A DNA stretch of 64,000 nucleotides from Porticoccaceae bacterium LTM1 (GTDB taxonomy: Bacteria > Pseudomonadota > Gammaproteobacteria > Pseudomonadales > Porticoccaceae): positions 1,004,501 to 1,068,500 of the forward strand of contig CP127080.1 in NCBI GenBank assembly GCA_030252795.1, in the 5' to 3' direction. Made by a program: the position numbers and the translations under genes. Of this stretch, positions 27,961-36,163 are shown in pieces. Below the pieces are notes generated by a model, which worked only from the letters and a program-made list of their open reading frames with translations, ran no database searches and was not told where the DNA came from. Numbering within the stretch: position 1 is the stretch's first letter; each line of letters opens with the position of its first letter.

Positions 27961-29166
27961 ATGAATATTGAAGTTAATTTGTTAGGAACCTTGCTGATTG
28001 CGCTATTTATTCTCATGGTGGGTTATATATTAACACGCCAGATTCCTTTCCTTAGCCGAAACAGTATTCCCGAGCCAGTTGTGGGAGGTTTGCTATTTGC
28101 CGTTTTTTCATCAGTGGCGCACTCCTTTTTTGGTGTTGATTTTGCGTTTGATATGAGTCTTAAAAGTCCTTTAATGGTGATGTTTTTCACAACCGTCGGT
28201 TTGGCTGCGAGCGTGAAACTACTAATTCGAGGAGGCCCCAAAGTTTTGTTATTTCTCGGGGTAGCTACGGTGATGTTAGTGGTGCAAAACATGATAGGTG
28301 TTTTGATGGCAAAGTCGGCCGATATGCACCCTCTGTTTGGCCTGGTGATTGGCTCCGTGACCTTGTCAGGCGGTCACGGTAATGGTGCAACCTATGCAGG
28401 GCTATTCAGCGGCCACTACAACTTGCAGAGTGTGCTTGAAATCGCCATGGCGTCGGCAACGTTCGGATTGGTGTTGGGTGGTCTCATCGGTGGTCCGGTG
28501 ACTGAGCGCCTAATCCGTAAGCACAACCTGAAACCTGAAACGCCGCGACCTTCCAACGATGAAACCATTACCTACGACCTGGATGATAAAGATGTGGTAA
28601 CACCGCGCCGCATGATGGAAACACTTTTAATGCTGGCCGGTTGTATGTTGGCAGGCGGTTGGTTGCACCAATGGGTGGTTGCAATGGGGGTAGTATTGCC
28701 AGCATTTTTAATGCCACTTCTCTTGGGCGTCTTGGCTACTAACCTGCTGGATGTCAGCGGCAAATATAAGGTCAGTAATGCGTGTGTTGATTTGTGGGGA
28801 ACCATGTCACTGTCTATTTTTCTGGCAATGGCAATGATGTCCCTGCGTGTATGGGAGTTGTTGAGCCTGGCAGGGCCGATGCTATTGATAATTTTGGTGC
28901 AAGTAGTGGCGGTAATGTTGTTTACCTATTTCGTGACTTTTCGAGTGATGGGTAAAAATTACGATGCGGCCATTATGGCAGGTGGGCACTGCGGATTTGC
29001 AATGGGGGCAACACCCACTGCGGTAGCAAACATGGAGGCATTGGTATCTCGACACGGGCCGTCACCACAGGCATTTTTGGTGGTGCCGTTAGTGGGAGCT
29101 TTCTTTATCGATATTACCAATGCGCTGGTTATTCAGTTGTTTATGGCTCTTCCTGTTGTGTTGTAA
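27961..29166 (+). CDS. gltS: Sodium/glutamate symporter GltS
   Basis: GltS brings glutamate into the cell with sodium. The protein has about ten to twelve hydrophobic helices in two inverted halves. Family signatures are NSIPEPVVGGL near the first re-entrant region, GSVTLSGGHGNGATYAGLF, and MAGGHCGFAMGATPTAVANM in the second half. I use ATG 27961, which gives the usual short N-terminus and 401 residues. ATG 27922 has a better ribosome site (GAAGGG) and would add 13 residues. Only 3 bases separate the stop from the next gene, a TAXI-type binding lipoprotein, so the two are co-transcribed. Confidence 0.92.
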   Translation: MNIEVNLLGTLLIALFILMVGYILTRQIPFLSRNSIPEPVVGGLLFAVFSSVAHSFFGVDFAFDMSLKSPLMVMFFTTVGLAASVKLLIRGGPKVLLFLGVATVMLVVQNMIGVLMAKSADMHPLFGLVIGSVTLSGGHGNGATYAGLFSGHYNLQSVLEIAMASATFGLVLGGLIGGPVTERLIRKHNLKPETPRPSNDETITYDLDDKDVVTPRRMMETLLMLAGCMLAGGWLHQWVVAMGVVLPAFLMPLLLGVLATNLLDVSGKYKVSNACVDLWGTMSLSIFLAMAMMSLRVWELLSLAGPMLLIILVQVVAVMLFTYFVTFRVMGKNYDAAIMAGGHCGFAMGATPTAVANMEALVSRHGPSPQAFLVVPLVGAFFIDITNALVIQLFMALPVVL

Positions 29167-29169
29167 CCG

Positions 29170-30720
29170 GTGAAAACGGTGCGTTATATGAATCTGTCAA
29201 AGATAAAATGGATCGGTCGGTGTTTTCTGGTGCTTGCTGTTCTGTTAACAGCGGCATGCTCTCGTGGACCTTCTGATGAAGTGCTGAAAAGCGATTTGCA
29301 GCAGCGTATTGATAAGGTTTTTATCGATAAATTGTTGCAGGTTGAATCCTTCAAACGCTATGGCTCTCAGCCAATTCAATCAGTTGGTGGAGATAATGCA
29401 AAGCGACTGGCGGTGTATTACAAAGCCAACTTGTTGTTGCGTCGCGACCATCGATTTTCGGACTGGAGCAGTCAGAGCGCTGGCACCTTGCATCAAGTGC
29501 TTGGAGCAGCCTCGCAAGGTGTGGATGGGTTGACTCCCGAAGGTAATCGGGCGGGAGATCAGCTGTCGGCCTATGGTTTCAGTTTGTATCGGCAGACGGG
29601 TGATGGCTGGGAGCTTTTGTCAGAAGCTATTGTTAGAGATGATTTGGAATTACCCATTAAGACTGGTGTGGTGGCAACGCTCAACTCAGTACAAAACGCG
29701 CAACAGCCTGAATCGTCTTGGCAGCAGGAATTCCAGCAACAACTGAAATCCCTGTCGGTAGATATGGCCCGCTTGGGGCTGAGTTCCGAAGAGACGCAGA
29801 TGCGTCAACAATTACAGTCTTCCCTAACAGCTGGAGAGCTGAATGTGCTTAAAGCCTATGGGAAAACAGTATTGTTAAGTGGGTCAGTACGAGGGAACTA
29901 CCACACGATAGCGAAAGGTATCGAGTCTATATCGCCAGAATATGGTATTGAGATGACAGTCGTAGAGTCCCTTGGCGCACTCGATAATCTCAATTTGTTG
30001 GGTCGTAATTTGGCGCCACTGGCACTGACGCAAAGTGATCTGGCTGTAGCTGCATACAGGGGTTTACCACCTTTTGTACAGAGCTTATCAAAGTTGCGAG
30101 CAGTGGCTGCATTGTATCCGGAACCAATACAGATAGTAGTGCGAAAAAATGGTTTGACGAAAAGTTTACAAGATCTGGCAGGCAAGCGGGTAAGTATTGG
30201 CCCGGATGGTACTGGCACACAAATCAATGCACGCAAATTGCTGGCGCTTGCGGGGGTTGATGACACTGATTTTCAACGATGGAAAATCAGTGAATCTTTT
30301 TCTGAATTTTCCTCCGGTAGACTGGATGCATTTTTTATTACTGGTGCTTTGCCGTCGAGATATTTGGCTAGTCTGGGGGAGGACGCAGCCATAATACCGT
30401 TGGAGCCCGAAATTATCGATCAATTAATTCAGCAGCAAGGTTATATCTCCTACCAGATTCCAGCAGGGATTTATCCAGGTGTTGATGAACCAGTTGCAAC
30501 GGTAGCTGTTACAGCGTTGTTGGTGGCCAATCGGGATGTGCCAGACGAGACGGTCCAGGCTTTGCTTAAGAGCTTATACAGTCCCACAAAACAGCATGCA
30601 ATGTTTGGTGAGCATGGCGCAAGCCTGGAGCTGGACAGGGCGCTTACTGCGGTAGGCATACCGTTGCACCCTGTTGCCGAGAAGTTTTTGAGTGAACGCC
30701 AACAGGCCCTGGTGCATTAG
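29170..30720 (+). CDS. TAXI-family solute-binding lipoprotein with an extra N-terminal domain
   Basis: The first 30 residues form a lipoprotein signal ending LLTAAC (Cys30). About residues 31-225 are an unfamiliar, mostly polar domain. From about 226 (GSVRGNYHTIAKGIESIS) to 500 it follows the TAXI family of TRAP-transporter binding proteins, with LAPLALTQSDLAV, LAGKRVSIGPDGTGTQ and FSSGRLDAFFITGALPS. TAXI proteins normally pair with fused DctQM membrane proteins; none is present, and the partner here is GltS, 3 bases upstream. A characterised TAXI protein binds glutamate, which fits. The start is GTG 29170; ATG 29188 is an alternative. The 3' end overlaps the LysR gene by 4 bases. Confidence 0.82.
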   Translation: MKTVRYMNLSKIKWIGRCFLVLAVLLTAACSRGPSDEVLKSDLQQRIDKVFIDKLLQVESFKRYGSQPIQSVGGDNAKRLAVYYKANLLLRRDHRFSDWSSQSAGTLHQVLGAASQGVDGLTPEGNRAGDQLSAYGFSLYRQTGDGWELLSEAIVRDDLELPIKTGVVATLNSVQNAQQPESSWQQEFQQQLKSLSVDMARLGLSSEETQMRQQLQSSLTAGELNVLKAYGKTVLLSGSVRGNYHTIAKGIESISPEYGIEMTVVESLGALDNLNLLGRNLAPLALTQSDLAVAAYRGLPPFVQSLSKLRAVAALYPEPIQIVVRKNGLTKSLQDLAGKRVSIGPDGTGTQINARKLLALAGVDDTDFQRWKISESFSEFSSGRLDAFFITGALPSRYLASLGEDAAIIPLEPEIIDQLIQQQGYISYQIPAGIYPGVDEPVATVAVTALLVANRDVPDETVQALLKSLYSPTKQHAMFGEHGASLELDRALTAVGIPLHPVAEKFLSERQQALVH

Positions 30721-31610
30721 GCCTGTTGAAATTCCTTGTAGGCCTTTTTGATGGATTTAACAAAATCCGCTGTCGTTTGGGAAAGCGGCTGTTTGGCGTG
30801 ATAGAAACATTTGAGCTGGAATTCGATGGGTGGCTCTATGCCGGTGCTGATCACGTCATTACCGTCATCGGCATTAGCTGTAAATTCATCGAGAATTGCA
30901 TAGCCAAGCCCGCGAGCAACGAGGCTTTTAGCCAGATAATAAGTTTGGGCTGTAATCAATGTCTGCGGAGAAATTTGCTCGCTGGCAAATCGTCGTGACA
31001 GAAGGTCACCGAGTGGGCCTGTATTTGAAATCGATATAAAGTGGTCTTCCTCAATGTCACCCAGTCTGATCCGGTCAGCAGTCTGTGCTTGGGCGGTTGG
31101 CTGAGCAATATGTACCAACTCGCCAGTTCCTATTTTTTCAGATTCGATACCGGGGTGTTCTCGATCAGTAAATACCAGGGCGATATCATTTTCATGTTCA
31201 TAAATAGAATCAATAATCTGGTCGTAATGTTTGGTTTGAACATCAAAGGTGACACTAGGGTATTTGCGGTGATATGCCGCAATGGCATTAGGTAGCAGGT
31301 TTAAGCCGAGAGCGGGCATACAGACAACTCGAATATGACCGTGGGTATGTTCTTTGAGATTTTCAGCGGTTTTTTTAATCGCACCTATCTGCTGGTAAAT
31401 CTTGCGCACTTCCTCAATCAGCGAATGGGCTTCAGAAGTAGGCACTAGCTTCCCTTTCACACGTAAAAACAGTTTAAAGCCCAATTGCATTTCAGCATGG
31501 CTTAACACTTTGCTGACCGAGGGCTGCGATACATGTAACAAGCGAGCTGCATCCGAAATGGAGCCGGTGTTATAGATGGCGTGAAAAACTTCAATATGGC
31601 GTAACCGCAT
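30717..31610 (-). CDS. LysR-type transcriptional regulator
   Basis: The helix-turn-helix lies at residues 1-60 (RLRHIEVFHAIYNTGSISDAARLLHVSQPSVSKVL). To respect length limits this is best read as RLRHIEVFHAI followed by SISDAARLLHVSQPSVSK. A periplasmic-binding-like effector domain fills about 90-295. The product is 297 residues. It reads divergently from the TonB receptor gene at 31776 and convergently with the TAXI gene, so it is well placed to control both sides of the glutamate-related cluster. The effector is unknown; glutamate or a gamma-glutamyl compound would fit the context. Confidence 0.93.
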   Translation of the reverse strand: MRLRHIEVFHAIYNTGSISDAARLLHVSQPSVSKVLSHAEMQLGFKLFLRVKGKLVPTSEAHSLIEEVRKIYQQIGAIKKTAENLKEHTHGHIRVVCMPALGLNLLPNAIAAYHRKYPSVTFDVQTKHYDQIIDSIYEHENDIALVFTDREHPGIESEKIGTGELVHIAQPTAQAQTADRIRLGDIEEDHFISISNTGPLGDLLSRRFASEQISPQTLITAQTYYLAKSLVARGLGYAILDEFTANADDGNDVISTGIEPPIEFQLKCFYHAKQPLSQTTADFVKSIKKAYKEFQQA

Positions 31611-31646
31611 AGCATGCCTGACTCAATGTAGTGAATTATCTCATAG

Positions 31647-31665
31647 ACAAAGGTTATACCTTTGT
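31647..31665. promoter_or_regulatory. Candidate LysR operator in the LysR / TonB-receptor intergenic region
   Basis: ACAAAGGT-TAT-ACCTTTGT is a perfect 8-bp dyad about 37 bases before the LysR start and 110 before the receptor start. A weaker dyad, TAACC-N8-GGTTA (31697-31714), and GGTAC-N6-GTACC (31715-31730) follow. LysR regulators usually bind such dyads in the shared promoter region of the divergent target. Confidence 0.45.
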
Positions 31666-31775
31666 TGGTTGTTGTCAATGGCTTAATTGAGAACTTTAAC
31701 CATAATTAAGGTTAGGTACTTAAACGTACCGAAGTCGCAGTTCCATAAAACGATCACAAGATAAGAGGGGTTGAA

Positions 31776-34700
31776 ATGGCAAGGTTGAAAAAAACCGGAC
31801 TCAGTGCATTATTCTCTCAGGGTTTGGTATCTAGCTGTTCTCTACTGGTGTTGGCTCCACTGTCCATGGTATTTGCCGAAGAGGGCCCAGAGCCCAATAA
31901 AAAAGATGAAACCACCTTGGAAGAGGTAGTTGTTGTTGGTAGTCACATCAGAGGTGCGCGTATCGATGGTCAACTTCCAGTCACGCTGGTGAATAAGGAA
32001 GATATCGACGTAATTGGTGCTACCAGTGCTGAAGATTTGCTGAAAGCAGTGCCTCAAGTAGGTAATGTTCAGTTTAATAGTGATAGCGAGGGTACATCCT
32101 CCAACGATGTTCGCGGAGACGTAGCTTCTCTTAATCTGAGAGGCCTGGGAGCGGACAGTACTCTCCCGTTAATCAATGGCCGACGTATGGTCATTCATCC
32201 GGGTTCCACAACTGATGATGGCGTACCAATCCATTTTGTGAACCTGAATACATTGCCCACGCTTGGCGTCAAGCGTGTTGAGGTGTTGAGGGACGGTGCT
32301 GCGGCAATTTACGGTACCGATGCAGTGGCTGGTGTTGTCAACAATGTGTTGGATACAGATTTCGAAGGCCTTGAAGTATCCATGCGATACGGCAGTTCCC
32401 AAGGGACATCGCTGAATGAGAAAATCATTAATGCACGCGGTGGTTTCACATTGAATGACGGAGCTACCAATATTACAGCTTTTATTGGTATGTCTGACCG
32501 CAGCGGTATGAAGGCTTCAGAGCGTTCCTATTCAGCTAATTCCGATATGCGCTTTTTACTGCCTGAGGAGTTTCAGTCGGATTTAAGTGCCCGGAATAAT
32601 TCCAGCTTTTCCCAGTTTGGACAATTTCGCACCGGTGTGGCTACTGGAGATTTTGGAGAAGACAGTACCGGGTTTGACAGAACGCGCGTATCCGGTTGGA
32701 CAACCAGTTCCGGCCAGTTCCACCTGCAACCGGTCGGGATCTTCCCGAATGCCAGCCAGCAGAGTGGTGATTTATTGCCGCAACTCCCAGGCTATGAAAT
32801 AGATGATGGTAGCTCGACCTCAACATCTACCTCTTCCGGGAATGGCATCGACAACGGTCAGTTCATCGTAAACCCGTTGCGTTTCGACCAAAATGGTGAC
32901 AACCGCCTTATCGTGCCCGACCGCGACCGCCTGAATCTTTTTGGCACCATTACCCATGAGTTTGACAGTGGCATGAAGCTGTTTTCGGAGTGGGGATATT
33001 ACAAGGCTGAAACCAGTACTTTCTTTGGCCCACATGTAATCAGTGGCTCAAACAACTTCATTATTCCAGCCCAGAACTACTACAACCCGTTTGGCCCTCT
33101 CGGTAGCCCTAATAAAGTGGCAGGCCCCGACGAAGGACTGGATGTTGACGTTGAAGGATACCGCGTTCTGGACGCTGGCAATCGCACAATTCGTGTGGAT
33201 AACACTTCCTACCGAGTGGTTGTTGGCCTGGAAGGTAACTGGGAAGATTGGGAGTGGGAAGGGGCACTTTACCACTCGGAAGGTGAAAGTAATGATCGCT
33301 CAGAGCAGTTGAGCCGTTCACTGATGTTTGCCGCTGCCAGTCGTACCGATGCCAGTGCCTATAACTTCTGGGATGCAGGCACCCAGCAACAGGATGTGGA
33401 CTTTGTTGTAACGGTCGCCCGGGACACTGAAACGAAACTTCAGGGGGCTGACTTCAAAGTGTCGAACGGCAACCTGTTTGCCCTGCCTGCTGGTGATGTA
33501 GGCGTGGCCCTGGGGATGGATTATCGACGGGAAGATTGGTCTGATGATCGCGATGATCGCCTGGATGGAACTATCAGCTTCACCAACCCACTGACCGGTG
33601 AATTCTTTGACAGTGACATCATGGGTGTAAGCGCTACACCGGATGCCAGTGGCGATAGGGATGTGCTGTCGACTTTTGCTGAATTCGCAGTTCCATTGTT
33701 GGCCGATATGCCACTGGTACAAAGCCTGGACGCACAGCTGGCGGTTCGCCGTGAGGATTACAGCGATTTTGGCAGTGTAACCAAGCCCAAGGTAGCTCTT
33801 TCCTGGCGCGTCAATGACTACCTAATGTTCCGCGGTGCCAAGTCAGAAGGGTTCCGTGCCCCCAACCTGGAGACAGTTAACCAGACCAGTGTGTCTCGTT
33901 TTGGCAATGGGTTAGAAGACTTCCTGCGTTGTGAAATTACTGGCGACGACAGCGACTGCAGTAGGCCAATTACTTCGAATCGCTTGGGTAACCCTGATCT
34001 GGGGCCTGAGGAGTCGAAAAATACCACCTTCGGTGTGGTGATACAGCCTACAGATGATCTCACCTTCACAGTCGATTATTGGAAGATTGAGCAAGAGGGC
34101 ATTGTGGGCCTGTTTGGACGCGATAACCTGTTGCTGGAGGATATTGTGCTTCGTTCTCAGGGCAGTTCCAGCAGCAGCGTAGTGCGTTTTGCTCCCACTG
34201 AGGCGGATCAGGATGCCATTGACATATTCAATTCTGCAAATGGCACAAGTCTGGCAGCAATCGGTGAATTGCGCTACGTCGAAGACACTTTCTTCAACCT
34301 GCAGCCCAGAACCATACGCGGTATAGATACCGGTATTAGATGGAATCTGGATACGGATGAGATGGGTAGCTTTACCTTCAAGGGTAACATTGCCTACTTG
34401 AAACAATACGACCAGGCGGCTTCACCGAGAGAGCAGGCATTGCTGGAAGCTATCAGCGACCCGGGATTCCAGGCACTTTATGGGGTGACGGTTTCCGATG
34501 CGGATGTGTCTGAAGAAGTCGGCTCCCAGATCCAAAATGAGAAATTGCCCAGAGTCCGTGCAACGGTTTCGGCCACTTGGCGTAATGGGCAGTGGGGCGC
34601 GGGTCTGTTCGGTCAAATGGTTGGACACGTCTACGATCAGGATATCACCAGCAGTGTCGATGGCAGGGCCTATAAGGTAGAGAGTTACACCACCTTTAAT

Positions 34701-34889
34701 GGCTACGCCCAGTATCGCTTTGATGGCGGTTCACTCGACGGAGTACGTGTACGTCTGGGAGCTCGAAATTTGCTGGATAAAGAGCCGCCCTTGTTCCCTG
34801 ATTCTTCACGGGGCTACTCACCTGAATTGCATAGTGCCTATGGACGCTACATGTATCTTGATGTGCGTAAACAATTTAATTTGAATTAA
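31776..34889 (+). CDS. TonB-dependent outer-membrane receptor heading the gamma-glutamyl cluster
   Basis: The product is 1037 residues with a signal peptide (to about 36). A TonB box-like segment, TLEEVVVVGSHI, lies at about 48-59, a plug domain follows (DLLKAVPQVG to VVNNVLDTDF, about 80-195), and a long 22-strand barrel ends in the aromatic-terminated YLDVRKQFNLN. The plug motifs VEVLRDGAAAIYGTDAVAGV and LRGLGADSTLPLINGRR are typical of receptors for organic substrates, and no siderophore-specific features are visible. AGAGGGG precedes the ATG. A strong hairpin after the gene separates it from the enzymes downstream, which allows more receptor than enzyme. Confidence 0.93.
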   Translation: MARLKKTGLSALFSQGLVSSCSLLVLAPLSMVFAEEGPEPNKKDETTLEEVVVVGSHIRGARIDGQLPVTLVNKEDIDVIGATSAEDLLKAVPQVGNVQFNSDSEGTSSNDVRGDVASLNLRGLGADSTLPLINGRRMVIHPGSTTDDGVPIHFVNLNTLPTLGVKRVEVLRDGAAAIYGTDAVAGVVNNVLDTDFEGLEVSMRYGSSQGTSLNEKIINARGGFTLNDGATNITAFIGMSDRSGMKASERSYSANSDMRFLLPEEFQSDLSARNNSSFSQFGQFRTGVATGDFGEDSTGFDRTRVSGWTTSSGQFHLQPVGIFPNASQQSGDLLPQLPGYEIDDGSSTSTSTSSGNGIDNGQFIVNPLRFDQNGDNRLIVPDRDRLNLFGTITHEFDSGMKLFSEWGYYKAETSTFFGPHVISGSNNFIIPAQNYYNPFGPLGSPNKVAGPDEGLDVDVEGYRVLDAGNRTIRVDNTSYRVVVGLEGNWEDWEWEGALYHSEGESNDRSEQLSRSLMFAAASRTDASAYNFWDAGTQQQDVDFVVTVARDTETKLQGADFKVSNGNLFALPAGDVGVALGMDYRREDWSDDRDDRLDGTISFTNPLTGEFFDSDIMGVSATPDASGDRDVLSTFAEFAVPLLADMPLVQSLDAQLAVRREDYSDFGSVTKPKVALSWRVNDYLMFRGAKSEGFRAPNLETVNQTSVSRFGNGLEDFLRCEITGDDSDCSRPITSNRLGNPDLGPEESKNTTFGVVIQPTDDLTFTVDYWKIEQEGIVGLFGRDNLLLEDIVLRSQGSSSSSVVRFAPTEADQDAIDIFNSANGTSLAAIGELRYVEDTFFNLQPRTIRGIDTGIRWNLDTDEMGSFTFKGNIAYLKQYDQAASPREQALLEAISDPGFQALYGVTVSDADVSEEVGSQIQNEKLPRVRATVSATWRNGQWGAGLFGQMVGHVYDQDITSSVDGRAYKVESYTTFNGYAQYRFDGGSLDGVRVRLGARNLLDKEPPLFPDSSRGYSPELHSAYGRYMYLDVRKQFNLN

Positions 34890-34909
34890 GTTTTCCCCCC
34901 TAAAGGTTT

Positions 34910-34936
34910 GGGGAGGTTTTCCTCCCCCTTTTTTTC
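34910..34936 (+). terminator. Intrinsic terminator or attenuator between receptor and M14 peptidase genes
   Basis: GGGGAGG-TTTT-CCTCCCC is followed by a run of T (34929-34935). A run of C at 34895-34900 could pair with the same GGGG (34910-34913), which would compete with the terminator. The position lowers, but need not abolish, expression of the genes behind it. Confidence 0.8.
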
Positions 34937-34966
34937 TTAATACAAAGTATTTGGTGTGGAGGTTTT

Positions 34967-36142
34967 GTGAAGCGGTATCAAGGATATCTGCTGGCCTTTG
35001 CCAGTTTGCTTGTGCTCGGATGTGCTGAAAGCCCGTTTCAGCCCTACAGTAACTCAGGTGACTGTAGCTTTGACTCAGTGCGTTTTGAAGCAGACTTTCA
35101 AACTGCCCGATTATCGGCTTGCCGCCAGGTTGGTAATGAATATCAATTGTTAATAGAGCCGGAGTCCAACCCTGCGCACCACAGTCCGTGGTATGCATTT
35201 TCAGTGCAGTCCGATCACCAGCAGAAGATTGTGATAAAGCTGGTTTATGCAGATAAAAAGCATCGTTATTCACCCAAAATAAGCAATGATAAACATCACT
35301 GGACCCAACTGGATAACAGTAGTATATCAGTGAAAAATGATGGCCAAACTGTGCGTATGGTGTTGGAAGTCGGATCGAAACCGCTATATGTGGCCGCACA
35401 GGAAATTTTTGACAATGACAACTATGAACAATGGGAAAGCATACTCGCTAACAAACCCTACGTTAATCGCAGTGTGATTGGCCTGACAGAGCAGGGTCGG
35501 CCAGTGACAAAGTTAGAAACCCAAACATCTGATAGCAATGATTACCTGGTTCTTGTTGGGCGGCAGCATCCGCCTGAGGTAACCGGAGCATTGGCTATGT
35601 TCCACTTTGTTAACACAATTCTTTCTGATTCAGACTTGGCAGTTCAATTTCGAAAGCATATCAATCTGCTAATTGTACCCAACATGAATCCCGATGGTGT
35701 GGCATTGGGATACTGGCGAAAAAATACCAACGGTGTTGATTTGAATCGCGATTGGGGACCATTTGAGCAGGCGGAAACCCGTCTAATTCGCGATGAACTC
35801 AACCGATTCCAAGGTGATGAAAACATACGCTTTTTCCTCGATTTTCACTCTACCAGTGAAGATATTTTTTACACCATGTCAGAGGGGCTACCCGGAAATC
35901 CCTCTGTGCAAATAGATTCTTGGTTAAATGCAATTGCACGGCGTATGCCGGACTACACCGTTCGCCGCCGTGCCAGTTACAAACCGGATTCCTACATTTC
36001 TAAAAATTATATCTATAAAACATTTGAAGCACCTGCGGTTACCTATGAGATGGGTGATAACACCAGTCGGGTTTTAATTGCGCGCCAGGCGACTGTGGCT
36101 GCGGAAGAGATGATGAAGCTGTTGTTAAAACAGCCTCAATAG
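34967..36142 (+). CDS. M14-family zinc carboxypeptidase lipoprotein, cytosolic-carboxypeptidase-like architecture
   Basis: The signal ends in a lipobox (LVLGC, Cys19), so the protein is membrane-anchored in the envelope. About 30-150 form a beta-rich domain like the one before the peptidase domain in M14D carboxypeptidases. The peptidase domain (about 160-391) has zinc ligands His201 and Glu204 (GRQHPPE) and His294 (DFHST), the substrate motif NMNPDGVALGYWRKNTNGVDLNRDW (given as NMNPDG and NGVDLNRDW), and the catalytic Glu361 (TYEMGDN). Eukaryotic M14D enzymes remove glutamates from peptide tails, which fits the glutamate theme here. The start is GTG 34967 with GGAGG 5 bases upstream. The substrate is inferred. 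Confidence 0.86.
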   Translation: MKRYQGYLLAFASLLVLGCAESPFQPYSNSGDCSFDSVRFEADFQTARLSACRQVGNEYQLLIEPESNPAHHSPWYAFSVQSDHQQKIVIKLVYADKKHRYSPKISNDKHHWTQLDNSSISVKNDGQTVRMVLEVGSKPLYVAAQEIFDNDNYEQWESILANKPYVNRSVIGLTEQGRPVTKLETQTSDSNDYLVLVGRQHPPEVTGALAMFHFVNTILSDSDLAVQFRKHINLLIVPNMNPDGVALGYWRKNTNGVDLNRDWGPFEQAETRLIRDELNRFQGDENIRFFLDFHSTSEDIFYTMSEGLPGNPSVQIDSWLNAIARRMPDYTVRRRASYKPDSYISKNYIYKTFEAPAVTYEMGDNTSRVLIARQATVAAEEMMKLLLKQPQ

Positions 36143-36163
36143 TGACAATAAAGAGGTTGTCTG

